Assembly: GCA_964619675.1 (NCBI GenBank) | Contig: CAZUEO010000007.1 | Coordinates: 1 to 64,000 of the forward strand | Length of the DNA stretch: 64,000 bases | From: JAPLMW01 sp964619675 | Lineage (GTDB): Bacteria; Planctomycetota; Phycisphaerae; Sedimentisphaerales; UBA12454 | Reading direction: 5' to 3' | Part shown: positions 34,073-43,898 of the stretch, piece after piece | Position numbering within the stretch: the stretch's first letter is position 1 | How the letters are laid out: each line of letters starts with the position of its first letter | Program-made: the position numbers and the translations under genes | Notes under the pieces: model-generated | Seen by the model: the letters and a program-made list of their open reading frames with translations, nothing else | The model's database searches: none | What the model was told of the DNA's origin: nothing

Positions 34073-35561
34073 CAGTCTGCTGACCTAGTTCGGCAGGTTT
34101 CGGATAAGCAACCCTGCCGTGGTGATGAGCCGCAAGACTTTTCGAAAGCGATTCTTCTATCCGGCTCAGTTCGCGAAGGGTAAGCTCACACTCGTCAAAC
34201 TGGCCGTCCTGCAGCCGTTTCATAGCCATATTGTGAACTACCGTTTCTATCCTCGTCGGCGTTATTTCTGTAAGGGCACGCACCGCCCCTTCAACCGCGT
34301 CGGCAAGCATAACTATCGCGGCCTCTTTTGTCTGCGGCCGTGGGCCGGGATACCTAAATCCGGCCTCCGACGTCATCTTGCCGTCGGCCTTCTTCTTCGC
34401 CTCCTCGTAAAAATACTCTATAAGCGTAGTGCCGTGATGTGTCTCGATGAACTGCCTTATAACGGCAGGTAGCCTATATTCCCTGGCCATCTCAATGCCG
34501 TCCTTGACATGGCCGACAATTATCAACTGACTCATAGCCGGCGAAAGCTGTTCGTGCCGGCTTGCGGTACCCATCTGATTTTCAATGAAATAACGGGGCT
34601 TGCCGATTTTGCCGATGTCGTGATAATAAGCGCCCACCCTGCACAAAAGACCGTTCGCAGCGACAGCCTCGGCAGCGGCCTCAGCTATTGAACCTATAAG
34701 CAGACTATGACTGAATGTGCCGGGCGCTTCCATTGCAAGTTTCTTCAGCAGCGGCTGATTGGCATCGCTATAATCCAGCAGAGTCATACTCGTCGCAATT
34801 CGGAAAATCTTCTCAATCAGAGGCAGAAACGCCTGGATAATCACACCCACAAAAACCGTCAATGCCGCCATCCTGCCGGCACAAGCAAAAAGCGAACCAG
34901 CCGGTTCCTTTTCAAAAAAGCCCATTGCCACACAAACAACAAAAACCGCTATGCCGGCAAAGGCGCCAACTTCAAGAAGCTTCATGCGGGTTCTTATTTC
35001 CTTGAGCATAAAACAACTCGTCAGAATTCCCGCAGCCATCGTCAAAAATAAAGCAAAATCGCTTTCTTTGCCGGCGGCAAAACAGACAAGCGGGGCAAAA
35101 AAAAGACTCATCCCTATTGCAAACCGCTGGTCATAAGCAATAGCCAGAATTACGGCACAGGCTATCGAACAGGCTACCGCCAGATAAACACCGTTCGGGA
35201 AAAAAGAGCCGAGCCTTGTAATGACCAGCAGCAAAATGAACAAACCGCAAAGTACAAGAGCCCTTAAAGGATTTTTGATTATCCTGTTATTGTAATGATA
35301 AACATATACCGCCATTGTGAAACCGACGCCGACGACGATTAAACATACCGGGATTATCTGCTGCCAGGGACGGAAACCGAATATGTCCTGACCGACAGCA
35401 ATACTCAAAAGCACGCAGCACGCTGTGATGAAACCAGCCAGTATCAAAACCGCAGCGGGAATACCGCTGTTGACAACTTCGCTTATCCTGGCGAACCTTT
35501 CGGCTGCAATGGTCTCTCTGAACTGCTTGCGGCGCGGACTTATTTTTTTGAGTATTGCCAT
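34047..35561 (-). CDS. 7TM-HD phosphodiesterase, PgpH-like
   Basis: 504 residues. Six to seven membrane helices (about 35-255) are followed by an HD domain (about 280-440) with TFSHSLLIGSIAEAAAEA, RVGAYYHDIGKIGKPRYFIENQ and HVKDGIEMA...IETHHGT, giving the H...HD...D metal site. PgpH proteins of this type degrade c-di-AMP. The extracellular sensor domain of typical PgpH is missing: the N-terminus before the first helix is only about 35 residues. Between phoH and ybeY, a common bacterial arrangement. Confidence 0.9.
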   Translation of the reverse strand: MAILKKISPRRKQFRETIAAERFARISEVVNSGIPAAVLILAGFITACCVLLSIAVGQDIFGFRPWQQIIPVCLIVVGVGFTMAVYVYHYNNRIIKNPLRALVLCGLFILLLVITRLGSFFPNGVYLAVACSIACAVILAIAYDQRFAIGMSLFFAPLVCFAAGKESDFALFLTMAAGILTSCFMLKEIRTRMKLLEVGAFAGIAVFVVCVAMGFFEKEPAGSLFACAGRMAALTVFVGVIIQAFLPLIEKIFRIATSMTLLDYSDANQPLLKKLAMEAPGTFSHSLLIGSIAEAAAEAVAANGLLCRVGAYYHDIGKIGKPRYFIENQMGTASRHEQLSPAMSQLIIVGHVKDGIEMAREYRLPAVIRQFIETHHGTTLIEYFYEEAKKKADGKMTSEAGFRYPGPRPQTKEAAIVMLADAVEGAVRALTEITPTRIETVVHNMAMKRLQDGQFDECELTLRELSRIEESLSKSLAAHHHGRVAYPKPAELGQQTDENEKEGA

Positions 35562-35564
35562 AAA

Positions 35565-36512
35565 CTATTGACTACGCTTTTTCTTTTTTGCTTCGTAAGC
35601 CTGAACTATATCCTGCACAAGATTATGCCTTACAATATCGGTATCATCAAGACCTATCAGAGATATTCCTTCTGTGCCGGCAAGAGTCTTCATCGCATCG
35701 AGCATTCCGCTTTTCTGTCCTCTTTCAAGGTCCACCTGGGTAACATCGCCGGTGATAATCATCTTCGAACCTCTGCCCATCCTTGTCAGAAACATCAGCA
35801 TCTGTGCCGGCGAAGTATTCTGAGCCTCATCACAGATAATACACGCTTCATTAAGCGTCCTGCCCCGCATAAACGCAAGCGGAATCACCTCTATTATATC
35901 CATCTCCATCAGTTTGTGCATCTGCGAAAATTCCATCATATCTTCAAGACTGTCAAACAGCGGCCTTAAATACGGATTAACCTTGGCCTGCATATCGCCC
36001 GGCAGGAAGCCGAGCTTTTCACCCGCTTCGACCGCAGGACGGGCCAGCACTATCTTGCGTATCTGTTTTTTCCTCAGCATTGAAACGGCGACAGCTACCG
36101 CCAAATATGTTTTGCCCGTGCCGGCAGGTCCCGTGCAGAAAGTCAAATCGTAATTCAGCATCGCTTCTATGTACCGTCGCTGGCCGCGAGTAAACGGTTT
36201 TACCATTTTCTTCGGAGAATAGACCTGGATACCAAAACCTTCGTCAGGCTCGATGCTGACCTCTACCTTGCTTATCAGGCCGATGATGTCGTTGGCATTA
36301 AGCTTGCCGAATCTGGCCAGATGATTCTGCATCAGCTCGACAACCTTTGCGGCCTTGCCGACCTCCTCGTCGCCCCCTTTAAGGATAATTTCATCGTCCC
36401 TTGCGGCAATCCGAACACCACAGCGTGCCCGCAATATCCTTAAATGCTCGTCGCCCGGGCCGAAAAGCTCCAGCCGACTGCCGCCAGATTCAATTTGTAT
36501 CGTCTGGTCCAT
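35565..36512 (-). CDS. phoH: PhoH-like ATPase
   Basis: 315 residues. Walker A is in CTGPAGTGKTYLAVA, with VLARPAVEAGEKLGFLPGD, Walker B IICDEAQN and MIITGDVTQVDL. An N-terminal KH-like segment (about 10-90) suggests RNA binding. The phoH-7TM-HD-ybeY order points to a role with YbeY in RNA metabolism. Confidence 0.93.
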   Translation of the reverse strand: MDQTIQIESGGSRLELFGPGDEHLRILRARCGVRIAARDDEIILKGGDEEVGKAAKVVELMQNHLARFGKLNANDIIGLISKVEVSIEPDEGFGIQVYSPKKMVKPFTRGQRRYIEAMLNYDLTFCTGPAGTGKTYLAVAVAVSMLRKKQIRKIVLARPAVEAGEKLGFLPGDMQAKVNPYLRPLFDSLEDMMEFSQMHKLMEMDIIEVIPLAFMRGRTLNEACIICDEAQNTSPAQMLMFLTRMGRGSKMIITGDVTQVDLERGQKSGMLDAMKTLAGTEGISLIGLDDTDIVRHNLVQDIVQAYEAKKKKRSQ

Positions 36513-36515
36513 TAC

Positions 36516-37379
36516 TTAATTAATCAGCATAAAAAACAAATATGCAAAAACGCCGGTCGCAAGCGGAGAATCAATAACATCCAGCACTCCACCGAAACCG
36601 GGAACGGAATTTGACGCATCTTTCTGCTCGGCGGCGCGCTTCAACATCGACTCCGCCAAATCTCCAAACTGACCCAAAAAGGCAAAAATCACACCAAATA
36701 AAATCGCTCTCATAAGGGACATTATATCAAAAGCCAAGGCAAATATCGAGGATACAACCGAAGCAAAAATCACTGCCCCCGCCATACCCTCCCATGTTTT
36801 TTTAGGGCTTAAAACGGGTGAAAACTTGTGCCTGCCGAAAATTCGCCCGGCCGTATAAGCCCCTATATCCGCACACTTTACGACAAAAATGTACATTAAA
36901 AACGCAATCGGGCCAAAATCAATTCTCACTGCCATAACAAAGCTTGTCAGCACACCAAGATAAACCAAAGCAAGCAGATTAGCGCCGCAGTTGGCAAATA
37001 CACCGACGGCTGCGAATGCCAGGCCCTGCCATAAGAAAACCGCAAGAAGGGTAAAACAAACAACAAAGGCAAAAAAGAATACGGCAAACTGATACCGCTC
37101 GGCAAAAAACTGCGACAAGTACCAAACCGCAGCCAGTAGAATGGTACTTACGATTGTAACTGGTAAAAATATTTTCGCACCTGCCGACCTTGCCAGTTTC
37201 GCTAATTCAAGATTTGCGGGAACAGCTATTATAATTAAAAAAATCACAAGAAGCGTTGCCTGTATAGAAGCCTCGGGTTTCTGCGCACTTAAACTGCCGT
37301 CAAGCCAGCCATCAAACAATATCAGCGCAACGAAACCGATAGTTATCAACGTGCCGAAGATAAGCCTGTATTTAAGCAT
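36516..37379 (-). CDS. cdsA: Phosphatidate cytidylyltransferase
   Basis: 287 residues, about eight membrane helices. The C-terminal signature is complete: SPKKTWEGMAGAV, GQFGDLAESMLKRAAEQKDAS and PGFGGVLDVIDS. It makes CDP-diacylglycerol from phosphatidic acid and CTP, the branch point of phospholipid synthesis. The uppS-cdsA pair is common in bacteria. Confidence 0.95.
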   Translation of the reverse strand: MLKYRLIFGTLITIGFVALILFDGWLDGSLSAQKPEASIQATLLVIFLIIIAVPANLELAKLARSAGAKIFLPVTIVSTILLAAVWYLSQFFAERYQFAVFFFAFVVCFTLLAVFLWQGLAFAAVGVFANCGANLLALVYLGVLTSFVMAVRIDFGPIAFLMYIFVVKCADIGAYTAGRIFGRHKFSPVLSPKKTWEGMAGAVIFASVVSSIFALAFDIMSLMRAILFGVIFAFLGQFGDLAESMLKRAAEQKDASNSVPGFGGVLDVIDSPLATGVFAYLFFMLIN

Positions 37380-37399
37380 TAATAATCCCGATTAAAATT

Positions 37400-38185
37400 T
37401 CAGATTAAAGACGGTTTAATATCGCCCATACGCCTGGCTCGTTTCGAATACTCAATTACAGCTTTATCGAGGTCCTCAGCAGTAAAGTCGGGCCACAGCG
37501 TATCGGTAACATAAAATTCCGTATAGGACAGCTGCCACAAAAGAAAATTGCTCAACCTTATCTCGTTCGAGGTCCTGATGAGCAAATCAGGGTCTGGCAG
37601 AAAGGCACTATAGAGATTTTCGCTTATGCAATGTTCATCAATCTGTTCAACGGCTAGTTTCCGGTCGATGCAGCTTTGGCAGATTTTTTTAACCGCATCG
37701 ACAATTTCTTCTCTGCTGCCGTAATTGAGGGCAAGGGCAAGTGTCATTCCCGTATGTTTTGAAGTAATCTCAACTGTTTTGCGCAGTTCCCTTACAAGCT
37801 TGGGCAGCAGCCTTTCCGTTCTGCCGAGATGCATGAGTCTGACGTTATATTTTTTGAGCGTTTTTCTTATGCCGACAAGGTATCGTGTATAAAGCTGCAT
37901 CAGGAAACTGACTTCTGTTTTCGGCCTTTTCCAGTTCTGCATGCTGAACGAATAAAGCGTAAGGCACTCCACGCCGAGCCTGACGCAGTGAAGCACAATC
38001 TTCTCAACTACTCTTGCGCCCTGCTGGTGGCCCTGGAACCGCTCAAGGCCGTGCCTTATTGCCCATCTGCCGTTGCCGTCCATTATTATCGCTATATGTC
38101 GCGGCATCTTATCAGCGCTAATACCGAGTCTTTTTGCCGCCGCGATGCGATTTTCCTGTATTTCTGTTTTTTCCTTCGGACCCAA
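37400..38185 (-). CDS. uppS: Undecaprenyl diphosphate synthase
   Basis: 261 residues. Motifs are HIAIIMDGNGRWA (catalytic Asp), GHQQGARVVE, LTLYSFSMQNWKRP, LALNYGSREEIVDA and the terminal DLLIRTSNEIRLSNFLLWQLSYTEFY. It extends farnesyl diphosphate to C55, the carrier for peptidoglycan and other wall polymers. The N-terminus has about 25 extra residues before the first motif. It starts three bases after the purA stop. Confidence 0.95.
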   Translation of the reverse strand: MGPKEKTEIQENRIAAAKRLGISADKMPRHIAIIMDGNGRWAIRHGLERFQGHQQGARVVEKIVLHCVRLGVECLTLYSFSMQNWKRPKTEVSFLMQLYTRYLVGIRKTLKKYNVRLMHLGRTERLLPKLVRELRKTVEITSKHTGMTLALALNYGSREEIVDAVKKICQSCIDRKLAVEQIDEHCISENLYSAFLPDPDLLIRTSNEIRLSNFLLWQLSYTEFYVTDTLWPDFTAEDLDKAVIEYSKRARRMGDIKPSLI

Positions 38186-38188
38186 ATC

Positions 38189-39464
38189 CTATTTCCTGAA
38201 GATTGTCTGATTCCTGCCGGCGCCTACGCCGATAATCGTCACAGGCAGTCCGAGAATTTTCTCAACGGTTTCAATATATTCTTGCCCCTGCTTCGGCAAT
38301 TCGTTGAAACTGGCGGCCTGCGTAATTTCCTCACTGAAACCTTTGATAGTTTCGAATCTGCATTTTACCTTTGCCAGTATGTCAATATTCGACGGAAACA
38401 TTCTGACTTCTTTGCCATCGATAGTATAGCCTATGCAAATTTTAACCTCCTTAAGGCCTGCAAGCGTATCAAGATGCATCATTGCTATTTCATCTATTCC
38501 GCCGATTTTCGCAGCGTATTTAACCACCATAGCATCGAACCAGCCGCAGCGTCTTGGCCTGCCTGTCGTTGTGCCGTATTCGCTACCTTTGTCGCGGATA
38601 TATTGGCCAATTTCATTATTAAGCTCTGAAGGAAAAGGCCCTGCTCCCACGCGGGTCGTATAGGCCTTGACAATACCGATGAATTTGTCAATCATCGCCG
38701 CCGGCACGCCGCAGCCGGGGCCGACGCCAAGGGAGCTGGCGTTTGAGCTTGTAACAAACGGAAACGTCCCGTGGTCAAGGTCAAGAAGCGCACCCTGAGC
38801 GCCTTCAAAAAGAATTTTTTTGCCCGCATCAATCTGCTCGTGCAAATACTCCGTAGTATTACAGACATATTTTGAAAATCTCTGAGCGTATATTCCACAT
38901 TTCTCAAAAATCTCTGCTGCGTTGATTGGCTCGGCATTATAAAGTGCCNNNNNNNNNNTTTTTGTAATCGACTATTTTCTCAAGTTTTTCCCTTAAGCTT
39001 TCGAGATTGGAAAAGTCGGCCATTCTGACCGCATAACTCCTGCCGACCTTGTCTGAATAGCAGGGGCCTATTCCTCGAATTGTGGTGCCGATTTTGTTGT
39101 CGCCTAACGACGCCTCTCGCAGTCTGTCTTCAGCTTTGTGGTAATCAAGAACGACATGTGCGCCTTCGCTGATAAACAACCTGCCGTTAAGCGTTATCCC
39201 TCTTTGAGCCAGGCCGTCAATCTCCTCTACCAGAACCTCAGGGTCAACGACGACGCCGTTGGCGATAACACAGATGGTTTTGTCCCTGATTGCGCCGCTG
39301 GGCAGAAGGTGCAGTGCGAATTTCCTGTCGCCGATAACAACCGTATGGCCGGCATTTGCTCCGCCGCCATAACGGACCACTATATCGTTATTCTCAGCAA
39401 GTATATCTACTACCTTGCCCTTGCCTTCATCACCCCATTGAAGTCCGACTACACAGGTATTCAT
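38189..39464 (-). CDS. purA: Adenylosuccinate synthetase, split by an assembly gap
   Basis: The N-terminal part (39464 to the gap) has the phosphate loop GLQWGDEGKGK, NAGHTV, and GTTIRGIGPCYSDK. The C-terminal part (38948-38189) continues as ALYNAEPIN...KYVCNTTEY, then LFEGAQGALLDLDHGTFPFVTSS and RCGWFDAMVVKYA. Ten N at 38949-38958 separate the frames, which are offset by one base. From the family spacing and frame, the missing segment should be a multiple of three (9 or 12 bases), so the shift is an assembly artefact, not a pseudogene. PurA makes adenylosuccinate from IMP and aspartate. Confidence 0.93.
38949..38958. other. Assembly gap of 10 N inside purA
   Basis: A fixed-length N run joins two contig ends. 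The number of N breaks the purA frame, so it is a placeholder, not a measured length. Confidence 0.98.
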
Positions 39465-39519
39465 AACGATAATCCCTCAAAACATTGCCGATGTTCGCTA
39501 ATAGACATGATATTCGCAG

Positions 39520-39981
39520 TCAGCCTGTAATTTTCGACACAATCGCTTCAAGAACGGCATCAAGATTATCATAAGTGCGATTGCTGACTTTACGCTGCAG
39601 CTTTTGTTTGTCCGCCGACCGGTGCTCTACTACAAAAAAACCCTTCGAATCATAATCGGTTTTATTTATACTCTCGATTGAATCGTATAAAATTTTATCT
39701 TTTTCACTGAATACAAGGCCCTCATCAGCAGCAACGAGTTTCTTATCTTTTACTTTCCAGTACCAAATTGCTATGACTGCCGCTCCCACAAGAAGGACCG
39801 GCGGCACTTTTCGGTTAAAAACAAGCGTTGAATCGGGCTTGCCAAGATTTGTGTGCTTGTGGATAAACTTTTGATTATAATAACCATCATAAGCAAAATA
39901 CAGTGCAAAAGCCACCAGCATCACAATATATATCTTTAAATTCGTTTTCTTGTACTTACAGAACGGTGCAACAACCGCCAT
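39520..39981 (-). CDS. Two-helix membrane protein with PH-like C-terminal domain
   Basis: 153 residues. Helices at about 15-32 and 60-75 are followed by a soluble C-terminal domain (about 78-150: KLVAADEGLVFSEKDKILYDSIESINKTDY...FFVVEH) with the strand pattern of bacterial PH-domain proteins. The family function is unknown. It starts a group of four genes of unknown or membrane function on the minus strand. Confidence 0.7.
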   Translation of the reverse strand: MAVVAPFCKYKKTNLKIYIVMLVAFALYFAYDGYYNQKFIHKHTNLGKPDSTLVFNRKVPPVLLVGAAVIAIWYWKVKDKKLVAADEGLVFSEKDKILYDSIESINKTDYDSKGFFVVEHRSADKQKLQRKVSNRTYDNLDAVLEAIVSKITG

Positions 39982-40017
39982 TTTAAACCTCCAATAAAAT
40001 CTCTCTCTATTTTCCCA

Positions 40018-40770
40018 TTATCTCCTGTGCGCTATAGCATTAGTCAGAGACATCACAAAATTCGGCACAACTTTTTCATCCATAAAATCAATTGCCTGCC
40101 CGCAAAGCCTGTCAAAAACGGCCTTAAGGTCAAAATCTCTGCTGCCAGACGGGAACTGCCTTACCGTAAGGTACAGACTTATGGGTTTATCTTCGTCAAA
40201 TCTTTTGTTGCGAATTTCAGATTCATCCGTTCGACAATCCACCGTCAGTCGGGCGCGAGTCGTACAATCATCGTCAAGTGCGATAATTACCGCAGGAGAA
40301 AGGTTGAGCGGTCCTGCTCCGCCGCTGTCGAAAATCCGTGCAAAGGCCGAGCCGCTGAACAACGCCTCGGCTATTATCTCATTATGATTGCCCGCACAGT
40401 CAAAATCCATCCCGAAGGTCACATCAACGCTGTCAACATCCAGATTCCGTACGCCAAGCATATACGGCACAAGGTCGATTACCGCCTTGGGCAGTTCAAA
40501 GGCCTGCTGGAAGCTTTCAGGATTCACAATGCCTGCTCCTACCCTGTCGACATCGACGCTCACCCAGCAATTCCGGCCGGATTGCGAATCCTCTTCGAGA
40601 CAGAAACCCGCGCTGCTGTCCCGGCCCAGAGACTTCAGCGAAGGAAACTGCTTGGTTACTCTTTCAAAAAAAGTGAGTAGAGTTTCCCTTTCGCTCGGCA
40701 GGTCAAACCGCGTATTTATATACATATCTACGTAAAAATCATCACATAACGAATTATAACTAATTGACAT
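40018..40770 (-). CDS. Conserved hypothetical protein, about 250 residues
   Basis: ATG 40770 (MSISYNSLCDDF) is preferred because GGAG lies nine bases before it; an ATG 15 bases earlier contains that site. No signal or membrane helix. The C-terminal half is acidic and ends in a helix FVMSLTNAIAHRR. Size and layout recall the TIGR04255 type of uncharacterised proteins, but I cannot confirm this. It lies immediately downstream of the kinase-like membrane protein gene and may work with it. Confidence 0.65.
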   Translation of the reverse strand: MSISYNSLCDDFYVDMYINTRFDLPSERETLLTFFERVTKQFPSLKSLGRDSSAGFCLEEDSQSGRNCWVSVDVDRVGAGIVNPESFQQAFELPKAVIDLVPYMLGVRNLDVDSVDVTFGMDFDCAGNHNEIIAEALFSGSAFARIFDSGGAGPLNLSPAVIIALDDDCTTRARLTVDCRTDESEIRNKRFDEDKPISLYLTVRQFPSGSRDFDLKAVFDRLCGQAIDFMDEKVVPNFVMSLTNAIAHRR

Positions 40771-40843
40771 AAAGTCTCGCTCCATAAAGTCAGCATAACT
40801 TTTTTATTTTCTCATAAAACACTGTCGAAAACAAGTATTAAAA

Positions 40844-43303
40844 TCAACTTGCTCTATTCTCGACATCTGGAAGCAACAATTCCGTCAAAATTGCCCCAAT
40901 TACCGAGATTAGTGCAGAATTGAAACACAACCACAGCGAAGGCCCAACAACCATTGACGCAGGCACACAATCAGGCAGAAAAGCCATCCAGATTATATAA
41001 AAAACAGCCGTCAGCAGCCCAGCGGTAGCCGCACAGGCAAATCTCTTCAGAAGCGACGCCCTGCCGCAATATATCGTGGTAAGCACCCCGCAGACAAAAC
41101 AAATCAAAACGCCTGCCGGCTCCAAACGCCACCTGACAAAATACAGCAAAGCGACTGAGGCCAAAAAGGCTATCGGGATGATATGCCATCGGCGCCGCGG
41201 CAGCTTTTCACGTAAAGCAGCCCTTGCCCGCATCCTGCGGCGAATCGTCAAAGGCCAATTGTAAAAAATACAGAAAACCCAATGCTCAAATAACGCACCC
41301 CTTTCACCGAAGACAGGTACAATATGAACTGCATCGGTCGCCCAGTGCGCCGCCATAAACCTCGCAAGCGCAGGATAGCGATACGTCATTTGTATCGGAA
41401 ACGCAAGATACCCCACATATTTCAAAAAACCCAAAAAGACTGCGATATTATAATCCTTAAAATTTTTGTCCTTTATTACCATATAAACGACATACAGGCC
41501 GCGGGTAAGCGAGCCGGGCGAAATCGGAATCACCTGGAAGAACGCTATTATCCCCAGCCCTACCGCCCAGGCATTGGGCTCGCTGCGGTGCGTAAGCCAG
41601 TAAATAAACGCGACCGTAACAGAAACAATCTGCGTTACCGGCAAAGTGCAAATATGAACCGCCAGGCTCTGCAGGTATTTCTGAATAAAAGGTTCGTTAA
41701 TCTGCGAAAGAATGGTATCAGCGTCTTCATCATTCAGAATATGTTTTCCCTTGCCCTGACCGACCATATCACGGAGCCATTGCGAGCGAAAGTCGGCATC
41801 GAAATACAGCTTCAAAGGTCTCAATGTATAGTAATACAGCTTTTCCTTTGCAAAGGCCCAATCGGTCAAAAATCTGTGCAGGCGGGGCGAAATCAAAAGC
41901 AGAAACGGCAAATGATATAGAATACGCCAGGGCTGATGCAGAAACTTTTCAGCCTTCGCCGCAGGTATCCTGCCTGCCCTGTGCCACGATATGAGCAGCT
42001 CGATGACTTTGCCTTTAAAGGCTTTTTTGAAATATTCGAGGCTTGTAAGAATACCAATGTAATGCCTTCGCCAGTTTTTGTGACAGGCGAACTTTCGCAA
42101 AATGCCGCCCAAAATTGGCAATAAACCCAGCAAAAAGAAAATAAAAGTTTTAATTCTGCTGCTGTGCAGCTTTTCAAAACCCTTTTCATCAATGATATTT
42201 CTCACTTTCCAGCCGACAACGGCACTATTAAATATAGTTATCCAGAGCCTGCCGCTTGTCAAAAGACCAGCGCAGTTGTGCGTAATATCCGGCATGGAAT
42301 TCCTGTAAATATCCTCAGCGCGGATAAGCTCTTCAAAGAGCCCCTGCATATCGCTGAAATGCTCTTTGAAGCTCTCAATGAAACCTTTTAATTTGTTTAA
42401 ATCGCCCCTGTCGAACTGTACCAAAGAGCCGCGTTTAATGCCGTCAAAGATTAACTTCACATCGCCCGGGCTCATCGGCAAAAACGGCAAAAGTGCAAGC
42501 CCAGGCCGAAAATCAACCGCAACAAGCCCCTTCTCGGGCTCAGACCCGCTGTCAAGACGCTTGAGGCAGTTAGGCTGACTCTTGAGCGTTGTCCATTCGT
42601 ACTGGCGGGCAAATTCATAAGCGCCGAGGTCGTGGAGCAGTTTCACAAATTTGTGCATAAAAGTATATTTGGCACGGTATTCAGGCGAGCCAATTTTTCG
42701 AGGGTCAAATTTTTTGTCATTTCGCCATTTTTTAAGTAAATCGACGTGCTCATCCACCTCCAGCCGCCAGGTCCTGCCGTCAATCCATTCTCTCAGCTCA
42801 CCACAACTGCCGATTCTGTCGTCAACAAACATGCCGAAGATATCGGCTACGCTTTTTTCATCGCCGAATCTTATCTTTGCCGCCCTGCGGATGAATTTCT
42901 GCCACAATGCCCCCGCCTTTGCCGCTGCGGGATTAACCTGAAGCTGAAACGGTGCGCCAAAACCTGCCCAGAAGAGAAAATTGCGAAACAGTTTACTAAA
43001 ACTGCTCGGCGGAACCAGAATCTTCATCGCACAGATTTTGCCGACTGTTAAATCCGGACAAAGCTGCGGTCTATCTGCATCGAGTATCTTTACCTTATAA
43101 ACCTGTCCAGCAAAACCACCGCCGACAAAATTTTCGATAATCAGCTTTACATTAACTTTTTCACTGCCGCCAACAGGCTCAAGCTCATAAGAAAGTTCTG
43201 TACCGCTCTCATATCGATTGATTCGGCCAGGCCGAAAAAGCCCCAACTGTTCAAAAGCCGTTCGTAAACTTTTGCATAAATTTACGCTATAGTCCGAGGC
43301 CAT
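40844..43303 (-). CDS. Kinase-like fold fused to a multi-helix membrane region
   Basis: 819 residues. The N-terminal half resembles a protein kinase: Gly-rich loop GGGFAGQV (61-68), AMKIL with the putative ATP Lys94, a catalytic-loop-like LKSQPNCL (240-247) and VAVDFRPGLA with Asp264 at the DFG position. The HRD Asp is not present (Leu240), so it may be a pseudokinase or atypical UbiB-like kinase. The C-terminal half (about 380-810) has eight or more membrane helices, with the flippase-like segment VIPISPGSLTRGLYV. No known family is recognised. The neighbours are a hypothetical gene and pgpA. Confidence 0.75.
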   Translation of the reverse strand: MASDYSVNLCKSLRTAFEQLGLFRPGRINRYESGTELSYELEPVGGSEKVNVKLIIENFVGGGFAGQVYKVKILDADRPQLCPDLTVGKICAMKILVPPSSFSKLFRNFLFWAGFGAPFQLQVNPAAAKAGALWQKFIRRAAKIRFGDEKSVADIFGMFVDDRIGSCGELREWIDGRTWRLEVDEHVDLLKKWRNDKKFDPRKIGSPEYRAKYTFMHKFVKLLHDLGAYEFARQYEWTTLKSQPNCLKRLDSGSEPEKGLVAVDFRPGLALLPFLPMSPGDVKLIFDGIKRGSLVQFDRGDLNKLKGFIESFKEHFSDMQGLFEELIRAEDIYRNSMPDITHNCAGLLTSGRLWITIFNSAVVGWKVRNIIDEKGFEKLHSSRIKTFIFFLLGLLPILGGILRKFACHKNWRRHYIGILTSLEYFKKAFKGKVIELLISWHRAGRIPAAKAEKFLHQPWRILYHLPFLLLISPRLHRFLTDWAFAKEKLYYYTLRPLKLYFDADFRSQWLRDMVGQGKGKHILNDEDADTILSQINEPFIQKYLQSLAVHICTLPVTQIVSVTVAFIYWLTHRSEPNAWAVGLGIIAFFQVIPISPGSLTRGLYVVYMVIKDKNFKDYNIAVFLGFLKYVGYLAFPIQMTYRYPALARFMAAHWATDAVHIVPVFGERGALFEHWVFCIFYNWPLTIRRRMRARAALREKLPRRRWHIIPIAFLASVALLYFVRWRLEPAGVLICFVCGVLTTIYCGRASLLKRFACAATAGLLTAVFYIIWMAFLPDCVPASMVVGPSLWLCFNSALISVIGAILTELLLPDVENRAS

Positions 43304-43321
43304 AAAATCCTTTAAAAGTCC

Positions 43322-43810
43322 TCATCCCTGGAAGAATGTGAAAAGGAACATAATTACCCACAGCACCACCCCTGTCATAATGCCGGCAACCAAATCATCG
43401 GCAAGGACGCCCAGTCCGCCCTTGAGAAGCTGGACTTCCCGTATCGGAGACGGCTTGCAAATATCAAAAAATCTGAAAAGCACAAATGCTGCAACAGAAG
43501 TAACCAAAACTCTTCCGCCTGTAACAGCAACAGGCAAAAGTGCCAATACCTCCCCCGCAAGTTCATCGAGCACTATCCAGCCCGGGTCCTGTTTATCCTC
43601 CAGCTCCTCGGCTTCGCCGGCAAACCACAGACAAAAAACACTTGATACAACCATTACAAAGACAAGGAAGACAATAGCAATAACCGTCATCGGCCAAAAG
43701 AAATGGATAACCAGAAAAGCCACCAGCAGCAGAAGGCTTGCCCACGTGCCCGGCATAAGAGGCAGAAAACCAACACCAAAACAGGAAAGTATGAGCTTTT
43801 TTATATTCAT
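43322..43810 (-). CDS. pgpA: Phosphatidylglycerophosphatase A
   Basis: 162 residues from ATG 43810 (MNIKKLILSCFGVGFLPLMPGTWASLL). The longer frame upstream does not resemble the family; ATG 43819 is also possible. The four-helix membrane protein has the PgpA motifs PGTWAS, DPGWIVLDELAGE, FRFFDICKPSPI and GLGVLADDLVAG. It dephosphorylates phosphatidylglycerophosphate to phosphatidylglycerol. Its product uses the CdsA product of the nearby cluster. Confidence 0.92.
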   Translation of the reverse strand: MNIKKLILSCFGVGFLPLMPGTWASLLLLVAFLVIHFFWPMTVIAIVFLVFVMVVSSVFCLWFAGEAEELEDKQDPGWIVLDELAGEVLALLPVAVTGGRVLVTSVAAFVLFRFFDICKPSPIREVQLLKGGLGVLADDLVAGIMTGVVLWVIMFLFTFFQG

Positions 43811-43898
43811 AAAAAACATTATAACTATGGAAACAAAAATACTCAAAGCTTTTTGTTTTTCGTTTGTACTGCAATAATTTTGAGTTAAAATTGCCTGT

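Noticed and set aside
38692..38937. A minus-strand frame next to the N run
   Set aside because: It is an alternative frame of purA; the real purA frame continues to the gap.
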